Source of the DNA: Planctomycetota bacterium
GTDB taxonomy: Bacteria; Planctomycetota; Planctomycetia; Planctomycetales; Planctomycetaceae
NCBI GenBank assembly: GCA_030836185.1
Contig: JAURQH010000031.1
Coordinates: forward strand, 124,001 to 188,000
Length of the DNA stretch: 64,000 nt
Reading direction: 5' to 3'
The first letter of the stretch is position 1. Every line of letters begins with the position of its first letter. Below the pieces are notes generated by a model that was given only the letters and a program-made list of their open reading frames with translations, was not told the origin of the DNA and searched no databases. Positions 1-8,810 of the stretch are shown here, in pieces. The position numbers were made by a program, and so were the translations under genes.

Positions 1-40
1 TGGCGTTTTCGCTGTTTGAACTGTTTTCTGAGTCGCTCAT
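1..40 (-). CDS. Possible 5' end of a gene cut by the window edge
   Basis: On the minus strand an ATG at 38-40 opens a frame without stops to base 1, reading MSDSENSSNSENA. Only 13 codons are visible, all polar, and the Shine-Dalgarno region is weak (a GAAAG about 9 bases upstream). The terminator-like hairpin at 163-196 lies between this start and the YTV-type gene, which fits a separate downstream gene. No function can be given. Confidence 0.3.
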   Translation of the reverse strand, partial: MSDSENSSNSENA

Positions 41-162
41 CAAGATTGCTTTCAGGGTATGTCAATATGTGTGAGATCTGAGAAATACGTGAAAATCAGA
101 CGAAAAGCAAGCATTTGCTCGGGGGAATTCGAGGAAAGCGAGCAGACTGGTCACCGCGCAGC

Positions 163-196
163 AAAAAGCCCGAATGAGTGATGACTCATCCGGGCT
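163..196 (-). terminator. Rho-independent terminator of the YTV-type gene
   Basis: The arms AGCCCGaATGAGT (167-179) and ACTCATcCGGGCT (184-196) pair over 12 of 13 positions around a GATG loop. Read on the minus strand the hairpin is followed by a T run (A run at 163-167 on the plus strand). It lies about 30 bases past the stop codon of the cysteine-rich gene. Confidence 0.8.
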
Positions 197-223
197 CAAA
201 TCTTAAGTGTCTGAGCTATAGAC

Positions 224-1570
224 CTAGTGGCCGCAGGTGCTGCAATGTCCGCATGCAGATTCACAAGTTGAGACACAGACCTTTTTGGTACGAGTCTCGG
301 GAACCATTTTGCAAACTTTGACTTCCACCTGTTTTTCGACGGTATAAGGAACCATCACAGTGCAGGTTTCAGTGACATCCTCAGCGACACAGTCGTAAAC
401 ACAAACTTCGTATTCGACCGTTTCGGTATGAGGAATGGCAACACAGTATTCGACAGTGCGCGTTGCTTCAGAGGTTTCGTAATCGGTTACGGAGCAAGTC
501 CGTTCACGTTCTTCACAAACCCATTCACAAACTTCGTACTCACACTCGACCTGGCTTTCTTCGTAGTGACAGACTTTGACAGTTTTCTTGTGCATTTCAG
601 GCTTACAAACAGTGACCTGATACTCACAAGGTTCTTCGTACGTTTCGTAACTGCATTCCTGCACAGTTTTCTTGCGCATTTCTGGTTTGCAGACCGTCAC
701 TTCGTACTCATAAGTTTCTGTGTGACATTTCTGCTCGTAAGCGGTGTACTCTTTTTCTTTGGTGACGATTTTTGGCACCCAGACTTTGCAGACTTTTGTA
801 CAGACGGGAGCACACGAGTTACAGCCACCACACTTGGAGTCACATGGGTCGCAGCCAGTGCTACAAGGTTTCGCAGCGATTTGACGCTCTTCCCAATGGC
901 CTTCATCAACACAAACAGTGCAGGTTTTGGGAACAGCTACACATTCTGTGACAACACGTGTGCCGGTGCGTGTTTCGGTGTGAGGAACCATGATGCAGTA
1001 TTCGACTTCACGTTCTGTGGTGACTGGTTTGCACATGACGCGAGTTCCCTTGCGGGTTTCGGTATGTGGAACCATGACACAGTATTCGACCTCTTTCTGG
1101 GTCCAGACTGGTGTGCAGACCGTTTTGGTCCCTTTGACAGTCTTGGTGTGAGGGACAGCAACCATGTACTTTTCAGTCACTTCGCGAGTCACAGGAGTGC
1201 AGACTGTATAAGTCTCTTCACGAGTCCGTGTTTCGGTTGTGTAAGTGGTACACTCGCGAGTTTTCTTTTCCATTCGTGGAACCATTTTATGAACGGTTCG
1301 AGTGTAAGTCTTCTCTTCAGGTTTGTACTCGGTGCAGTGAACCGTTTTTGTGACAGTTTCCCATGTAGGGACCATCACGGTACATTCCACTTCCTGGTAA
1401 ACAGGCTCGCATTTGACGGGAGCACAGCAGGTGGCAGGGGCCGCTTCTACGACACAGGGTGCCGGTTGGCAACATTTACTCTTTTTGGCGTGTCCGCAGA
1501 AAAGACCCGCGGATGCCTGGGTTCCGATCATGGCAGTCAGTGCCACGATCACAAAGCTCAGCTTCTTCAT
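224..1570 (-). CDS. Exported cysteine-rich YTV-type repeat protein
   Basis: A 448-residue exported protein. The chosen ATG at 1570 gives a clear signal peptide (MKKLSFVIVALTAMIGTQASA) and has AGGA about 10 bases upstream; an earlier in-frame start at 1681 would add 37 polar residues and bury the signal. The mature protein is nearly all imperfect repeats of about 20-30 residues rich in Cys, Thr, Val, Tyr and Glu, for example VPHTETRKGTRV, VPHTETRTGTRV, VTVCKPEMRKKTV and VTVCKPEMHKKTV. A Cys/Gly/Pro-rich insert near the middle (CDPCDSKCGGC) and a final CESACGHCSTCGH add further cysteines. Proteins of this kind in planctomycetes have been described as YTV-domain cell-wall proteins; a cross-linked wall role here is inferred from that. 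It is transcribed divergently from the neighbouring oxidoreductase gene. Confidence 0.8.
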   Translation of the reverse strand: MKKLSFVIVALTAMIGTQASAGLFCGHAKKSKCCQPAPCVVEAAPATCCAPVKCEPVYQEVECTVMVPTWETVTKTVHCTEYKPEEKTYTRTVHKMVPRMEKKTRECTTYTTETRTREETYTVCTPVTREVTEKYMVAVPHTKTVKGTKTVCTPVWTQKEVEYCVMVPHTETRKGTRVMCKPVTTEREVEYCIMVPHTETRTGTRVVTECVAVPKTCTVCVDEGHWEERQIAAKPCSTGCDPCDSKCGGCNSCAPVCTKVCKVWVPKIVTKEKEYTAYEQKCHTETYEYEVTVCKPEMRKKTVQECSYETYEEPCEYQVTVCKPEMHKKTVKVCHYEESQVECEYEVCEWVCEERERTCSVTDYETSEATRTVEYCVAIPHTETVEYEVCVYDCVAEDVTETCTVMVPYTVEKQVEVKVCKMVPETRTKKVCVSTCESACGHCSTCGH

Positions 1571-1860
1571 GTGATGTTCCTTCAAAAGATGATTGAAATC
1601 GAGGTGATGAGAGTCGAAATTCGGGTGATTGTCGCGGGAGTGTGATGGCTGTATCCGGTTGACTTCTATAATAGCGTTCAACTTGAGAATTAAAATGCGA
1701 TATCTGGATAAAATGGGATGAGATGGCGAATGAACACAAATTTAACGGTGAGATCGATTGGTGGAGGTCTAAATGCAGACTTTTGCTTGCATCCTGTCGA
1801 GAGTACCCTGTATTTTAAGCCTCTCCTTCAAATTGGCGAATCCGAACTACTTAACTCATT
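1571..1860. other. Divergent intergenic region, no gene seen
   Basis: About 290 bases separate the divergent YTV-type and oxidoreductase genes and must hold both promoters. The only frames in it are upstream extensions of the flanking genes. I could not fix a convincing -35/-10 pair. Confidence 0.5.
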
Positions 1861-2919
1861 ATGAACTTGGAAGATATGACTCATCAAAGCGTGAAATTTG
1901 GACTGATTGGATTCGGAGCGTGGGGTGGCTGTCATGCGAACGCCATCAATGTGACAGAGGGGGCTGAGATTGTCGCAATTGCCGTCCGTTCTGAGGAATC
2001 ACAATCCAAAGCTCGGGAAGCGTATCCCGACGCTCAGGTTTATGGAGATTACAGAGAACTACTGGCCAACGAAGAAATCGAGGCCGTCGATATTGTTCTG
2101 CCCAGTTTCTTGCATCACGAAGTCGCCAAAGATGCGTTGGAAGCGGGTAAGCATCTGCTGCTAGAAAAACCAATGACACTCACTGTGGAAGACTGCCGGG
2201 AACTGGTCGAGATTGCTCAAAGCCAAAATGTGAATCTGGCGATTGGTCACGAACTGCGGTTATCGTCTCTTTGGGCTCGTGCCAAAGAAATGATTGATGA
2301 GGGAGTGATCGGAGATCCTCAATACGTCCTTGTGGAACTTTCCCGCCGTCCTTATCGTCCCGGAGCTTCCGGCTGGCGGTTTGATCTGGATCGTGTCGGC
2401 AACTGGATTCTTGAGGAACCAATTCACTTCTTCGACTTGGCACGTTGGTATCTCAGTAGTGCGGGTGAGCCAGAGACAGTCTACGCAAAAGCCAACTCGC
2501 GAGATCCCGAACATCCTGAGTTACAGGACAATTTCAGTGCCATCATGAATTGGTCTGGCGGTCAATATGCAGTCGTGACGCAAACGCTCTCTGCGTTTGA
2601 GCATCATCAGACGGCAAAAATTACGGGCACAAAGGGAGCTATCTGGGCCAGTTGGAGCGGAGCGATGGATCGCACGCGGCATCCGACGTTCTTCCTGAAG
2701 GCATTTGATGGTGAGGAAGTTCAGGAAATTAAGCTCGAACGAAGTCCGGGTGAATTGTTCGAGCTAGAGGATCAGATTGCGATGTTAGTAAATGCAATCC
2801 GTAATGAGGGGCCAATTGCCTGTCCGGGTGAGGATGGCATGTGGTCTGTCGCGATGTGCTTGGCGGCTCAGAAATCGGTCGATGAAAATCGGCCAATCAA
2901 GCTGGAAGAAGTGCTTTAG
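1861..2919 (+). CDS. Gfo/Idh/MocA family NAD(P)-dependent oxidoreductase
   Basis: A 352-residue protein. The N-terminal Rossmann domain opens with FGLIGFGAWGG (dinucleotide-binding GxGxxG) and has the family motif EKPM at about residues 100-103. The C-terminal part is the alpha/beta substrate domain (HFFDLARWYL, KITGTKGAIW). Members oxidise or reduce sugars, inositols and related polyols; the substrate cannot be told from sequence. The start may be the ATG at 1861 or the one at 1876, which gives MTHQSVKFG and has GGAAG just upstream. Its stop codon overlaps the stop of the convergent glycosyltransferase gene by four bases (2916-2919). Confidence 0.85.
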   Translation: MNLEDMTHQSVKFGLIGFGAWGGCHANAINVTEGAEIVAIAVRSEESQSKAREAYPDAQVYGDYRELLANEEIEAVDIVLPSFLHHEVAKDALEAGKHLLLEKPMTLTVEDCRELVEIAQSQNVNLAIGHELRLSSLWARAKEMIDEGVIGDPQYVLVELSRRPYRPGASGWRFDLDRVGNWILEEPIHFFDLARWYLSSAGEPETVYAKANSRDPEHPELQDNFSAIMNWSGGQYAVVTQTLSAFEHHQTAKITGTKGAIWASWSGAMDRTRHPTFFLKAFDGEEVQEIKLERSPGELFELEDQIAMLVNAIRNEGPIACPGEDGMWSVAMCLAAQKSVDENRPIKLEEVL

Positions 2920-4019
2920 GCTGCATCTGACTGCGCGAGAGCATTTTTTGCGACACATGCATTGAACGCCGACCAAACTCGTTCGACATCAAGTTCTTCT
3001 AGGCATGCCATGTGTGCCTTACCCGTGCAAGGACACTGTTTTTTGTAGCTGGCGCGACATTCAACAGTCGTTGAGACCAGTGCGTGTTGAGATCCCGGTG
3101 GTCCCGAACGGTTGGAATCGGTGCAGAGAAATACGCCGACTACCGGAGTCCCCAAGCCAGCGGCGAGATGCATGGGACCGGAGTCATTGGTTAACATCAG
3201 GTCGGTTCGCTTGAGAATAGCCGAGAGTTGCTTGAGGGTTGTTTGTCCCGCCAGATTGACCAGTGAAAGATTGGGAACCAGTTCGCGCAGTCGTGACTCC
3301 AAAGGATCACACAGTTCTCGTTCGTTGTGGCCACCAATGAGGCAGACACCCATCTGATATTTTTGCACGGCACGAGCGGCCACCTCTGCATATTTTTCGA
3401 TAGGCCAGCGTTTAGTGATCCATTGCGCCCCGGGAGAGACTGTCAAAACCGGTCTCTGCAAGTCGGACAGCGTTTCCTCTGCCCAGTCTTGGTCTTCCTT
3501 GCTGATAAAAATCTTCGTTTCTTTAGGACTCTCCGCATATCCTAGAAGTTCTGCAAGTCGCCAATTGCGTGCATGAGCGGGGACATCTCGTGTTGTCTCT
3601 GGGATGGTGCCGTTCACTGTTAGGTGAGACCCTTCACGGGCCGTCTCTAAGCCGATTCGTGTCTTGGCTCCGGTTGCGAGAGTCATGATGCCTGTGCGCA
3701 AGAGACCTTGGAGATCGATGACCAAATCGAACTGAGACGCTCGAAGCTGCTTCAGCAGTCTTCCCCAACTCGACCATGTTCCGCGACGGTCGAAGATCAA
3801 TAAGTTGTCGATGAGCGGATGGTCTTCCAGGAGATTGGCGAATCCTTTGTTGATCACCCAACTGATTTCCGCATCGGGATAGCAATCCTTCAGGATGGGA
3901 AGTAGAGGAAGAGTCTGCACAATATCACCCAGCGCACTCGGCTTAATGATGCAAATACGCCGAGGACTCAATGATTTCAGAGATTCAGTCGAATTCCGGC
4001 TCATCAGTGCGGACTCCAT
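2916..4019 (-). CDS. Glycosyltransferase family 9 (heptosyltransferase-like)
   Basis: A 367-residue GT-B fold transferase of the ADP-heptose:LPS heptosyltransferase family. Visible signatures are KPSALGDIVQTLP at the N-terminus, VSPGAQWITKRWP at the start of the C-terminal domain, and NDSGPMHLAAGLGTPVVG, the nucleotide-sugar binding loop. It probably adds a sugar to lipopolysaccharide core or another envelope glycan. The C-terminal region has several cysteines (ECRASYKKQCPC). An in-frame ATG at 4004 has a better-placed GGAG than the one at 4019, so the protein may start five residues later. It ends tail to tail with the oxidoreductase gene. Confidence 0.85.
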   Translation of the reverse strand: MESALMSRNSTESLKSLSPRRICIIKPSALGDIVQTLPLLPILKDCYPDAEISWVINKGFANLLEDHPLIDNLLIFDRRGTWSSWGRLLKQLRASQFDLVIDLQGLLRTGIMTLATGAKTRIGLETAREGSHLTVNGTIPETTRDVPAHARNWRLAELLGYAESPKETKIFISKEDQDWAEETLSDLQRPVLTVSPGAQWITKRWPIEKYAEVAARAVQKYQMGVCLIGGHNERELCDPLESRLRELVPNLSLVNLAGQTTLKQLSAILKRTDLMLTNDSGPMHLAAGLGTPVVGVFLCTDSNRSGPPGSQHALVSTTVECRASYKKQCPCTGKAHMACLEELDVERVWSAFNACVAKNALAQSDAA

Positions 4020-4193
4020 TCCTGTCTGAGATTGAAGGAAGGAAGAATAGCGATGATTGGGGATTATTAGAACCCCACATTTGGAGCGAAACAGACTGAG
4101 AACAAAGAACTTCGGTCATAAATGGGGTGACATTGGAAGGGCTCACTGGTAGTCTGGGCAGAGTTCAAAACCTTTGATTGGGAACCGAGTCTT

Positions 4194-5015
4194 ATGCCAC
4201 TGGAATTGACCCTTAAACAGGAAGTTTCGATCCCCTTGGAGGTCGATCCCATTCGCCTGGAAACGGTGCGCGAACTGAGTGTCGATCAGATCCAAAAACT
4301 GACCATTTTTCATGGAAACAAGCAGCCTGAAGTGGGCGAGTTTTTTGACGTGAAAGGGTCGGCTGATGATAATGAAATGGTCTGGGTGGGAGATTGCTCC
4401 AAGGTCAAGTTGATCGGGACACATCTATCCGAAGGAACAGTTCGTGTGGAAGGCAATGTCGGCATGCATGTCGGGGCCGAAATGACGGGTGGTCAGGTCA
4501 TCATCAATGGCAACGCTGCCGATTGGGTGGGGGCTGAAATGCACGGTGGATGTATTCACGTCAAAGGAAATGCCGGCCATCTTGTGGGAGCCGTCTATCG
4601 TGGCGGTCGTCGTGGCATGACGGGTGGTGAGATTTTGATTGACGGCAATGTCGGGAACGAAATTGGGCATACGATGCGCCGCGGTTTGATTGCCATCAAA
4701 GGCGATGCGGGTGACGGAGTCGGTTTCAATATGATCGCCGGAACCATTCTGGTTTTTGGTTCGTCCGGGATTCGTCACGGCGCGGGAATGCGACGTGGGA
4801 CGATCGGTTTGCTGGGAGGAGATTCGAAACCGGATATCTTGCCTACCTTCAGGCATGCAGGCAGAACTTCGCCTTTGTTTTTGAAGTTGTATTTCAAACA
4901 TTTAGCCGATGTCGGATTTGATGTTTCGTCAGTGGCTGCTGAATTTGAAAAGTATGCCGGAGATTTTCTGGAATTGGGAAAAGGCGAAATTCTCACCCCT
5001 CGATTCGCTGTCTAA
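4194..5015 (+). CDS. fhcC: Formylmethanofuran dehydrogenase / formyltransferase-hydrolase subunit C
   Basis: A 273-residue protein made mostly of a right-handed beta-helix with repeated G-x-x-G...G units: VGMHVGAEMTGG, AADWVGAEMHGG, AGHLVGAVYRGG, VGNEIGHTMRRG, AGDGVGFNMIAG. This is the FwdC/FhcC pattern, including GGRRGMTGG. In bacteria with tetrahydromethanopterin-linked C1 metabolism, Fhc subunits convert formyl-H4MPT to formate. The glutamate synthase alpha C-terminal domain shares the fold, but here it stands alone at FhcC length. fhcA, fhcB and fhcD are not in the window. The next gene, oleC, starts 42 bases downstream, so the genes may be co-transcribed, although the functions are not obviously linked. 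Confidence 0.8.
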   Translation: MPLELTLKQEVSIPLEVDPIRLETVRELSVDQIQKLTIFHGNKQPEVGEFFDVKGSADDNEMVWVGDCSKVKLIGTHLSEGTVRVEGNVGMHVGAEMTGGQVIINGNAADWVGAEMHGGCIHVKGNAGHLVGAVYRGGRRGMTGGEILIDGNVGNEIGHTMRRGLIAIKGDAGDGVGFNMIAGTILVFGSSGIRHGAGMRRGTIGLLGGDSKPDILPTFRHAGRTSPLFLKLYFKHLADVGFDVSSVAAEFEKYAGDFLELGKGEILTPRFAV

Positions 5016-5057
5016 AGTTTTCTTCCCGCTCGGCGGGATTGATGAGAATGATTTGTG

Positions 5058-6731
5058 ATGTCTCCGTCTGCCAATATTGCCACTAGACTCTCAGAGTTTG
5101 CACAACAGATTCCCGATAATCCAGCAGTCGTTCAGTGCCATCGCGGTAAAGATGGCCGCATGCAATACGATCAGATCACCATCGCTGAGCTTGACCGGCA
5201 GAGTGACCAACTTGCGAAAGCATTGCGAAAATGTGGCCTGAAGTCGGGGCAAAAAATTGTGCTCATGGTTCCTCCGGGGCTTCAGTTTTTTAGTCTGACT
5301 TTTGCATTGTTCAAGGCGGGGGCGACTGTTGTTCTGATCGATCCCGGTATGGGGCGTTCGCGTATCTTTGATTGTCTTGAAGAGATTAACCCTGACGGCT
5401 TTATCGGCATTCCCTTAGTGCAGATTGTTCGCTGCCTGAACCGTAAGAGGTTTCCGAATGCAGCCATGAATGTGACTGTAGGACGCCGATGGCTTTGGGG
5501 AGGTTCGACGTTTGAGCAGCTTTTAAGAGTCGATACATCAGGGGTTCAGTTGCCCGTTGTTTCGGGTTCCGATTCTGCGGCTATCATTTTCACGAGTGGT
5601 AGTACGGGGCCTCCCAAGGGAGTTCTGTACGAGCATGGAATGTTCAATTCGCAAGTTGAACAACTGCAAGAGTTCTTTCAGGTCGTGCCGGGAGAAGTCG
5701 ACTTGGCAGCATTTCCTTTATTTGCACTATTTGATGCCGGCATGGGGGTGACTTCGGTCATTCCCGATATGAATCCCACGCGGCCTGCGGATGTCGAGCC
5801 CGAAAATATTCTCGATCCAATTCGCGATTTTCGAATCACACAAGCGTTTGGTTCACCCGCCCTCTGGAATCGGGTGGGGAAGTATTGTGTGGAAAAATCT
5901 ATCACAATCCCGCATCTCAAACGAATTACGAGTGCCGGAGCACCGCTACCGTTACCTATCCTCAATCGAATGCACTCCGTCTTGGAAGAACCGACGGCCG
6001 ATATGTATCCGCCGTACGGCGCCACCGAGTCGCTGCCGATTGCCTGTCTCGCGGGGCGAGAAATGGTGGGGAGAATCGGTGAACGAACGGCCGCCGGCGC
6101 GGGGACATGTGTCGGGCGGCCTTTCGAGAAAATCGATGTTCGTATTATTCGTGTGGTTGATGGTCCGATTGATTCCCCTGCCGACATGCAGGTTTTAGCT
6201 GCGGGAGAGATCGGAGAAATTACCGTTTCGGGTGAAGTTGTCACGAAAGAGTATTTCAATCGCCCTGAGGCAACTCGCTTGGGGAAAATCAGAAGCGAAA
6301 CAGAGTTGTGGCATCGTGTGGGGGATGTCGGGTATCTCGACGAAGAAGGGCTGCTGTGGTTTTGCGGTCGGAAAGCCCATATTGTCTCGACGGCAAGCGG
6401 TCCTCTTTATACCGAACAATGCGAACCGATCTTTAATGAGCATCCACAGGTCTACCGGACAGCATTGGTTGGAGTCGGGGTAAAGGGAAATCAGCAACCG
6501 GTGATTGTTGTGGAACGCGAACCCGGCTACTTGTCACAATCAAAGGGTGATCAGGGGCAATTGGTTGCCGACTTGCGGGAGATAAGTATGCGTCATGCAC
6601 ACACAGCGAGTGTGGAAACTTTTTTGTTTCATCCTGCTTTGCCAGTCGATATCAGGCACAATGTGAAGATCAATCGCGAGGAGCTTGCCGTCTGGGCATC
6701 ACTACAACTTGCCGAAGGAGAGATCGTTTGA
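5058..6731 (+). CDS. oleC: OleC-like beta-lactone synthetase (AMP-dependent ligase family)
   Basis: A 557-residue adenylate-forming enzyme. It carries the AMP-binding loop [14 protein letters not shown], the OleC-like [14 protein letters not shown] segment near residue 95, [11 protein letters not shown] and [10 protein letters not shown]. Sequence pattern and partner gene fit OleC, which in head-to-head olefin synthesis turns a 2-alkyl-3-hydroxy acid into a beta-lactone with ATP. A general fatty-acyl-CoA ligase is the alternative. ATG at 5058 is preferred over the GTG codon just before it. It overlaps oleD by four bases. No OleA thiolase or OleB hydrolase lies in the window. Confidence 0.75.
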   Translation: MSPSANIATRLSEFAQQIPDNPAVVQCHRGKDGRMQYDQITIAELDRQSDQLAKALRKCGLKSGQKIVLMVPPGLQFFSLTFALFKAGATVVLIDPGMGRSRIFDCLEEINPDGFIGIPLVQIVRCLNRKRFPNAAMNVTVGRRWLWGGSTFEQLLRVDTSGVQLPVVSGSDSAAIIFTSGSTGPPKGVLYEHGMFNSQVEQLQEFFQVVPGEVDLAAFPLFALFDAGMGVTSVIPDMNPTRPADVEPENILDPIRDFRITQAFGSPALWNRVGKYCVEKSITIPHLKRITSAGAPLPLPILNRMHSVLEEPTADMYPPYGATESLPIACLAGREMVGRIGERTAAGAGTCVGRPFEKIDVRIIRVVDGPIDSPADMQVLAAGEIGEITVSGEVVTKEYFNRPEATRLGKIRSETELWHRVGDVGYLDEEGLLWFCGRKAHIVSTASGPLYTEQCEPIFNEHPQVYRTALVGVGVKGNQQPVIVVEREPGYLSQSKGDQGQLVADLREISMRHAHTASVETFLFHPALPVDIRHNVKINREELAVWASLQLAEGEIV

Positions 6732-7741
6732 AAGCTCTGGTCACGGGGGGAGGCGGTTTTCTCGGTCGTTATCTTGTTGAGCAACTGCTTGACCGAGGTG
6801 ATCAGGTGCGTGTGCTTTGTCGTGGTGAGTATTCGTTTTTGAAAGAAATGGATGTCGAATGTGTACGCGGGGATGTCCGTAACCAAGATGACGTGAAACT
6901 TGCCTGTGCAGGGATTGATACGGTTTTTCACACGGCTGCAGTTCCCGGCATTTGGGGACCGTGGGAGCGATATCACTCGATCAACACACAAGGGACGTTG
7001 AATCTTCTGGAGTCAGCACAAGAGCAAGGTGTGATGCGTTTCTTGTACACGAGTTCTCCCAGTGTGATTTTTGACAACGTGAATCACCTTCAAGCCGATG
7101 AAAGCCTGCCATACCCAGACTCGTATCTTTGCCACTATCCTCATTCGAAGGCTTTGGCGGAACAGGCTGTTTTGAAAGCGAACGGCAATTCGGGGATGGC
7201 GACATGTTCGATTCGTCCTCATTTGATGTGGGGGCCAAGAGACAATCATTTGGTCCCGCGTTTGTTACAACGAGCAAAAGCAGGGCGGCTCATACAAGTG
7301 GGGGATGGTTCGAATCTCATATCGGTGATTTATGTGGAAAATGCGGCAGCCGCCCATTTGCAGGCCGCCGACAAATTAACTTTGGATTCTCCCGTGGCTG
7401 GACAAGCTTATTTCATCAATGAGAAAGGGCCGGTTCAGCTTTGGGCCTGGATCCATGAAATTCTGGAACTGGCCGGTTTGCCTCCGGTGAAAAGGAAAAT
7501 CTCCCATCGCACTGCATACACGGTGGGTACGTTGTTGGAGTGGATAAATACGGTGTTTCGACTGAAATCAGAACCGACGATGTGTCGTTTTTTGGCGAAC
7601 CAACTTTCTTTGTCGCATACCTATAAGATCGGTAAAGCAGAGCGAGATTTCGGTTATCACCCTCTTGTGACGTTTGAAGAGGGGATGCAGCGACTGAAAG
7701 CCGATATGCCCAGAATCTTGGAGACTCCGACTCACAACTGA
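6728..7741 (+). CDS. oleD: OleD-like 2-alkyl-3-oxoalkanoate reductase (NAD-dependent epimerase / 3-beta-HSD family)
   Basis: A 337-residue short-chain reductase of the extended type. It begins [20 protein letters not shown], with a GxxGxxG NAD(P) motif, and has the catalytic YPHSKALAE (Tyr-x-x-x-Lys) near residues 138-142. In the Ole pathway OleD reduces the beta-keto acid made by OleA before OleC closes the lactone. The start codon is TTG at 6728, overlapping the TGA stop of oleC as TTGA, which implies translational coupling. A sterol dehydrogenase-like role is the alternative, but the pairing favours OleD. Confidence 0.75.
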   Translation: MKALVTGGGGFLGRYLVEQLLDRGDQVRVLCRGEYSFLKEMDVECVRGDVRNQDDVKLACAGIDTVFHTAAVPGIWGPWERYHSINTQGTLNLLESAQEQGVMRFLYTSSPSVIFDNVNHLQADESLPYPDSYLCHYPHSKALAEQAVLKANGNSGMATCSIRPHLMWGPRDNHLVPRLLQRAKAGRLIQVGDGSNLISVIYVENAAAAHLQAADKLTLDSPVAGQAYFINEKGPVQLWAWIHEILELAGLPPVKRKISHRTAYTVGTLLEWINTVFRLKSEPTMCRFLANQLSLSHTYKIGKAERDFGYHPLVTFEEGMQRLKADMPRILETPTHN

Positions 7742-8072
7742 GCCGAAAGGTGAAGGTGTTCCGAATGTCGGGGGTGTGGCGAGAACGTGTTTCGCGCGGA
7801 ATAGGGAAACGAATCGTCGTCGTCAGCTAGTACATGATTTACGTGATCCGAATAATCCGGTTATCGATGCTTAAAATAACTTGATAGTCGGGGCGAAATC
7901 GCTCCATATAAGTGGTGTGTGTCACACTTAATAGTCTGTTGATAGATGGATTCGCAGCAGAATTGAGTTTTTCAACGGGCCGTTCATAGCAAACTTATCA
8001 GAAAATGCCCCTTGTTCCCCTGATTGGGAAGCTAACAATGTATGAAACCGATGATTAGGAGAGGGGCTTTCG
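7742..8072. other. Intergenic region with a dyad and a candidate promoter
   Basis: About 330 bases without a credible gene. TTGATA (7881-7886) followed after 18 bases by CATATA (7905-7910) is a weak promoter candidate. Directly after it lies an inverted repeat, TAAGTG (7909-7914) and CACTTA (7925-7930), which could be an operator. A strong ribosome site, GGAGAGG, sits at about 8058-8064 ahead of the next gene. Confidence 0.35.
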
Positions 8073-8759
8073 ATGAAGAAGATCAGTTTGATTCTATTAA
8101 CACTCGTGACCTCAATTACGGTTGGCAATGACCGTGCTTTTGCACAGATGAAAGTTACTCCCCTTTCCAAGCCTAAAGTGAAAATAGTCGATCAAGACGA
8201 GAAAGACGACGCTCCCGTCGTCGTCGAAGAAGGGGAGAGTCTTGACGTTTCTGAGATGCTTGCTCAGACGAAAGGTTATCAAGCGGGGGATCCGCTTACC
8301 TGGGAGATGGTGTCTCCTGTTATTGAAAAACTCCGCGAGCAAAGTTTATCTCTCCCGAAAAATTCAGAGTTGCAGCCGATTTTTCTAAGTGAGGGGGAAA
8401 TTTTTTATAAAATGGTTTCGACTCGCAAGGGGCAGTCGTTCTTCAAGGATCTTTCCAAATCTCCTGCCTCTATTGATCGGGCAGAACGCTACCTGAGTCT
8501 GCCAAACGGTCAAAAAGAGCTTCAGTTTATTATGACTCGTCAGGGTGGTGCGGAATTTTTTACAGATATGGTGAGCAATCAGAATGGTCGAGCGACCGCT
8601 CGCATGATCTCTTCGAGTTCTGGAGTTCGAAAATTCGATCAGCCAACCGGAAAGATTTATCTGGAGTCTCAGCTCATGGATTATTTGACGAATCGTTCGG
8701 TACTTGCTAATTCCTCTCATCAACCGGTTGAACCACCGCGTCCTCGGAAGTATGACTGA
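8073..8759 (+). CDS. Exported protein of unknown function
   Basis: A 228-residue protein with a typical signal peptide (MKKISLILLTLVTSITVG, likely cut after DRAFA) and a good GGAGAGG ribosome site. After an acidic, low-complexity stretch (KIVDQDEKDDAPVVVEEGE) there is a mainly helical region of about 120 residues, then a Pro/Arg-rich tail. I recognise no family. It is followed after 51 bases by another exported protein in the same direction, so the two may be expressed together. Confidence 0.7.
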   Translation: MKKISLILLTLVTSITVGNDRAFAQMKVTPLSKPKVKIVDQDEKDDAPVVVEEGESLDVSEMLAQTKGYQAGDPLTWEMVSPVIEKLREQSLSLPKNSELQPIFLSEGEIFYKMVSTRKGQSFFKDLSKSPASIDRAERYLSLPNGQKELQFIMTRQGGAEFFTDMVSNQNGRATARMISSSSGVRKFDQPTGKIYLESQLMDYLTNRSVLANSSHQPVEPPRPRKYD

Positions 8760-8810
8760 TGACAGCGATTCTTTGCGCCAGTATGCTTATCGACATTATG
8801 AAAGAATTTT

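Noticed and set aside
428-1645. 405-codon open frame on the plus strand across the YTV-type gene
   Set aside because: It is a mirror of the repeat-rich gene on the other strand; its translation is Phe/Arg-rich with no ribosome site and no family features, while the minus-strand reading has a signal peptide and a terminator.
5678-6259. 193-codon minus-strand frame inside oleC
   Set aside because: Fully inside a confident gene; composition typical of a shadow frame.
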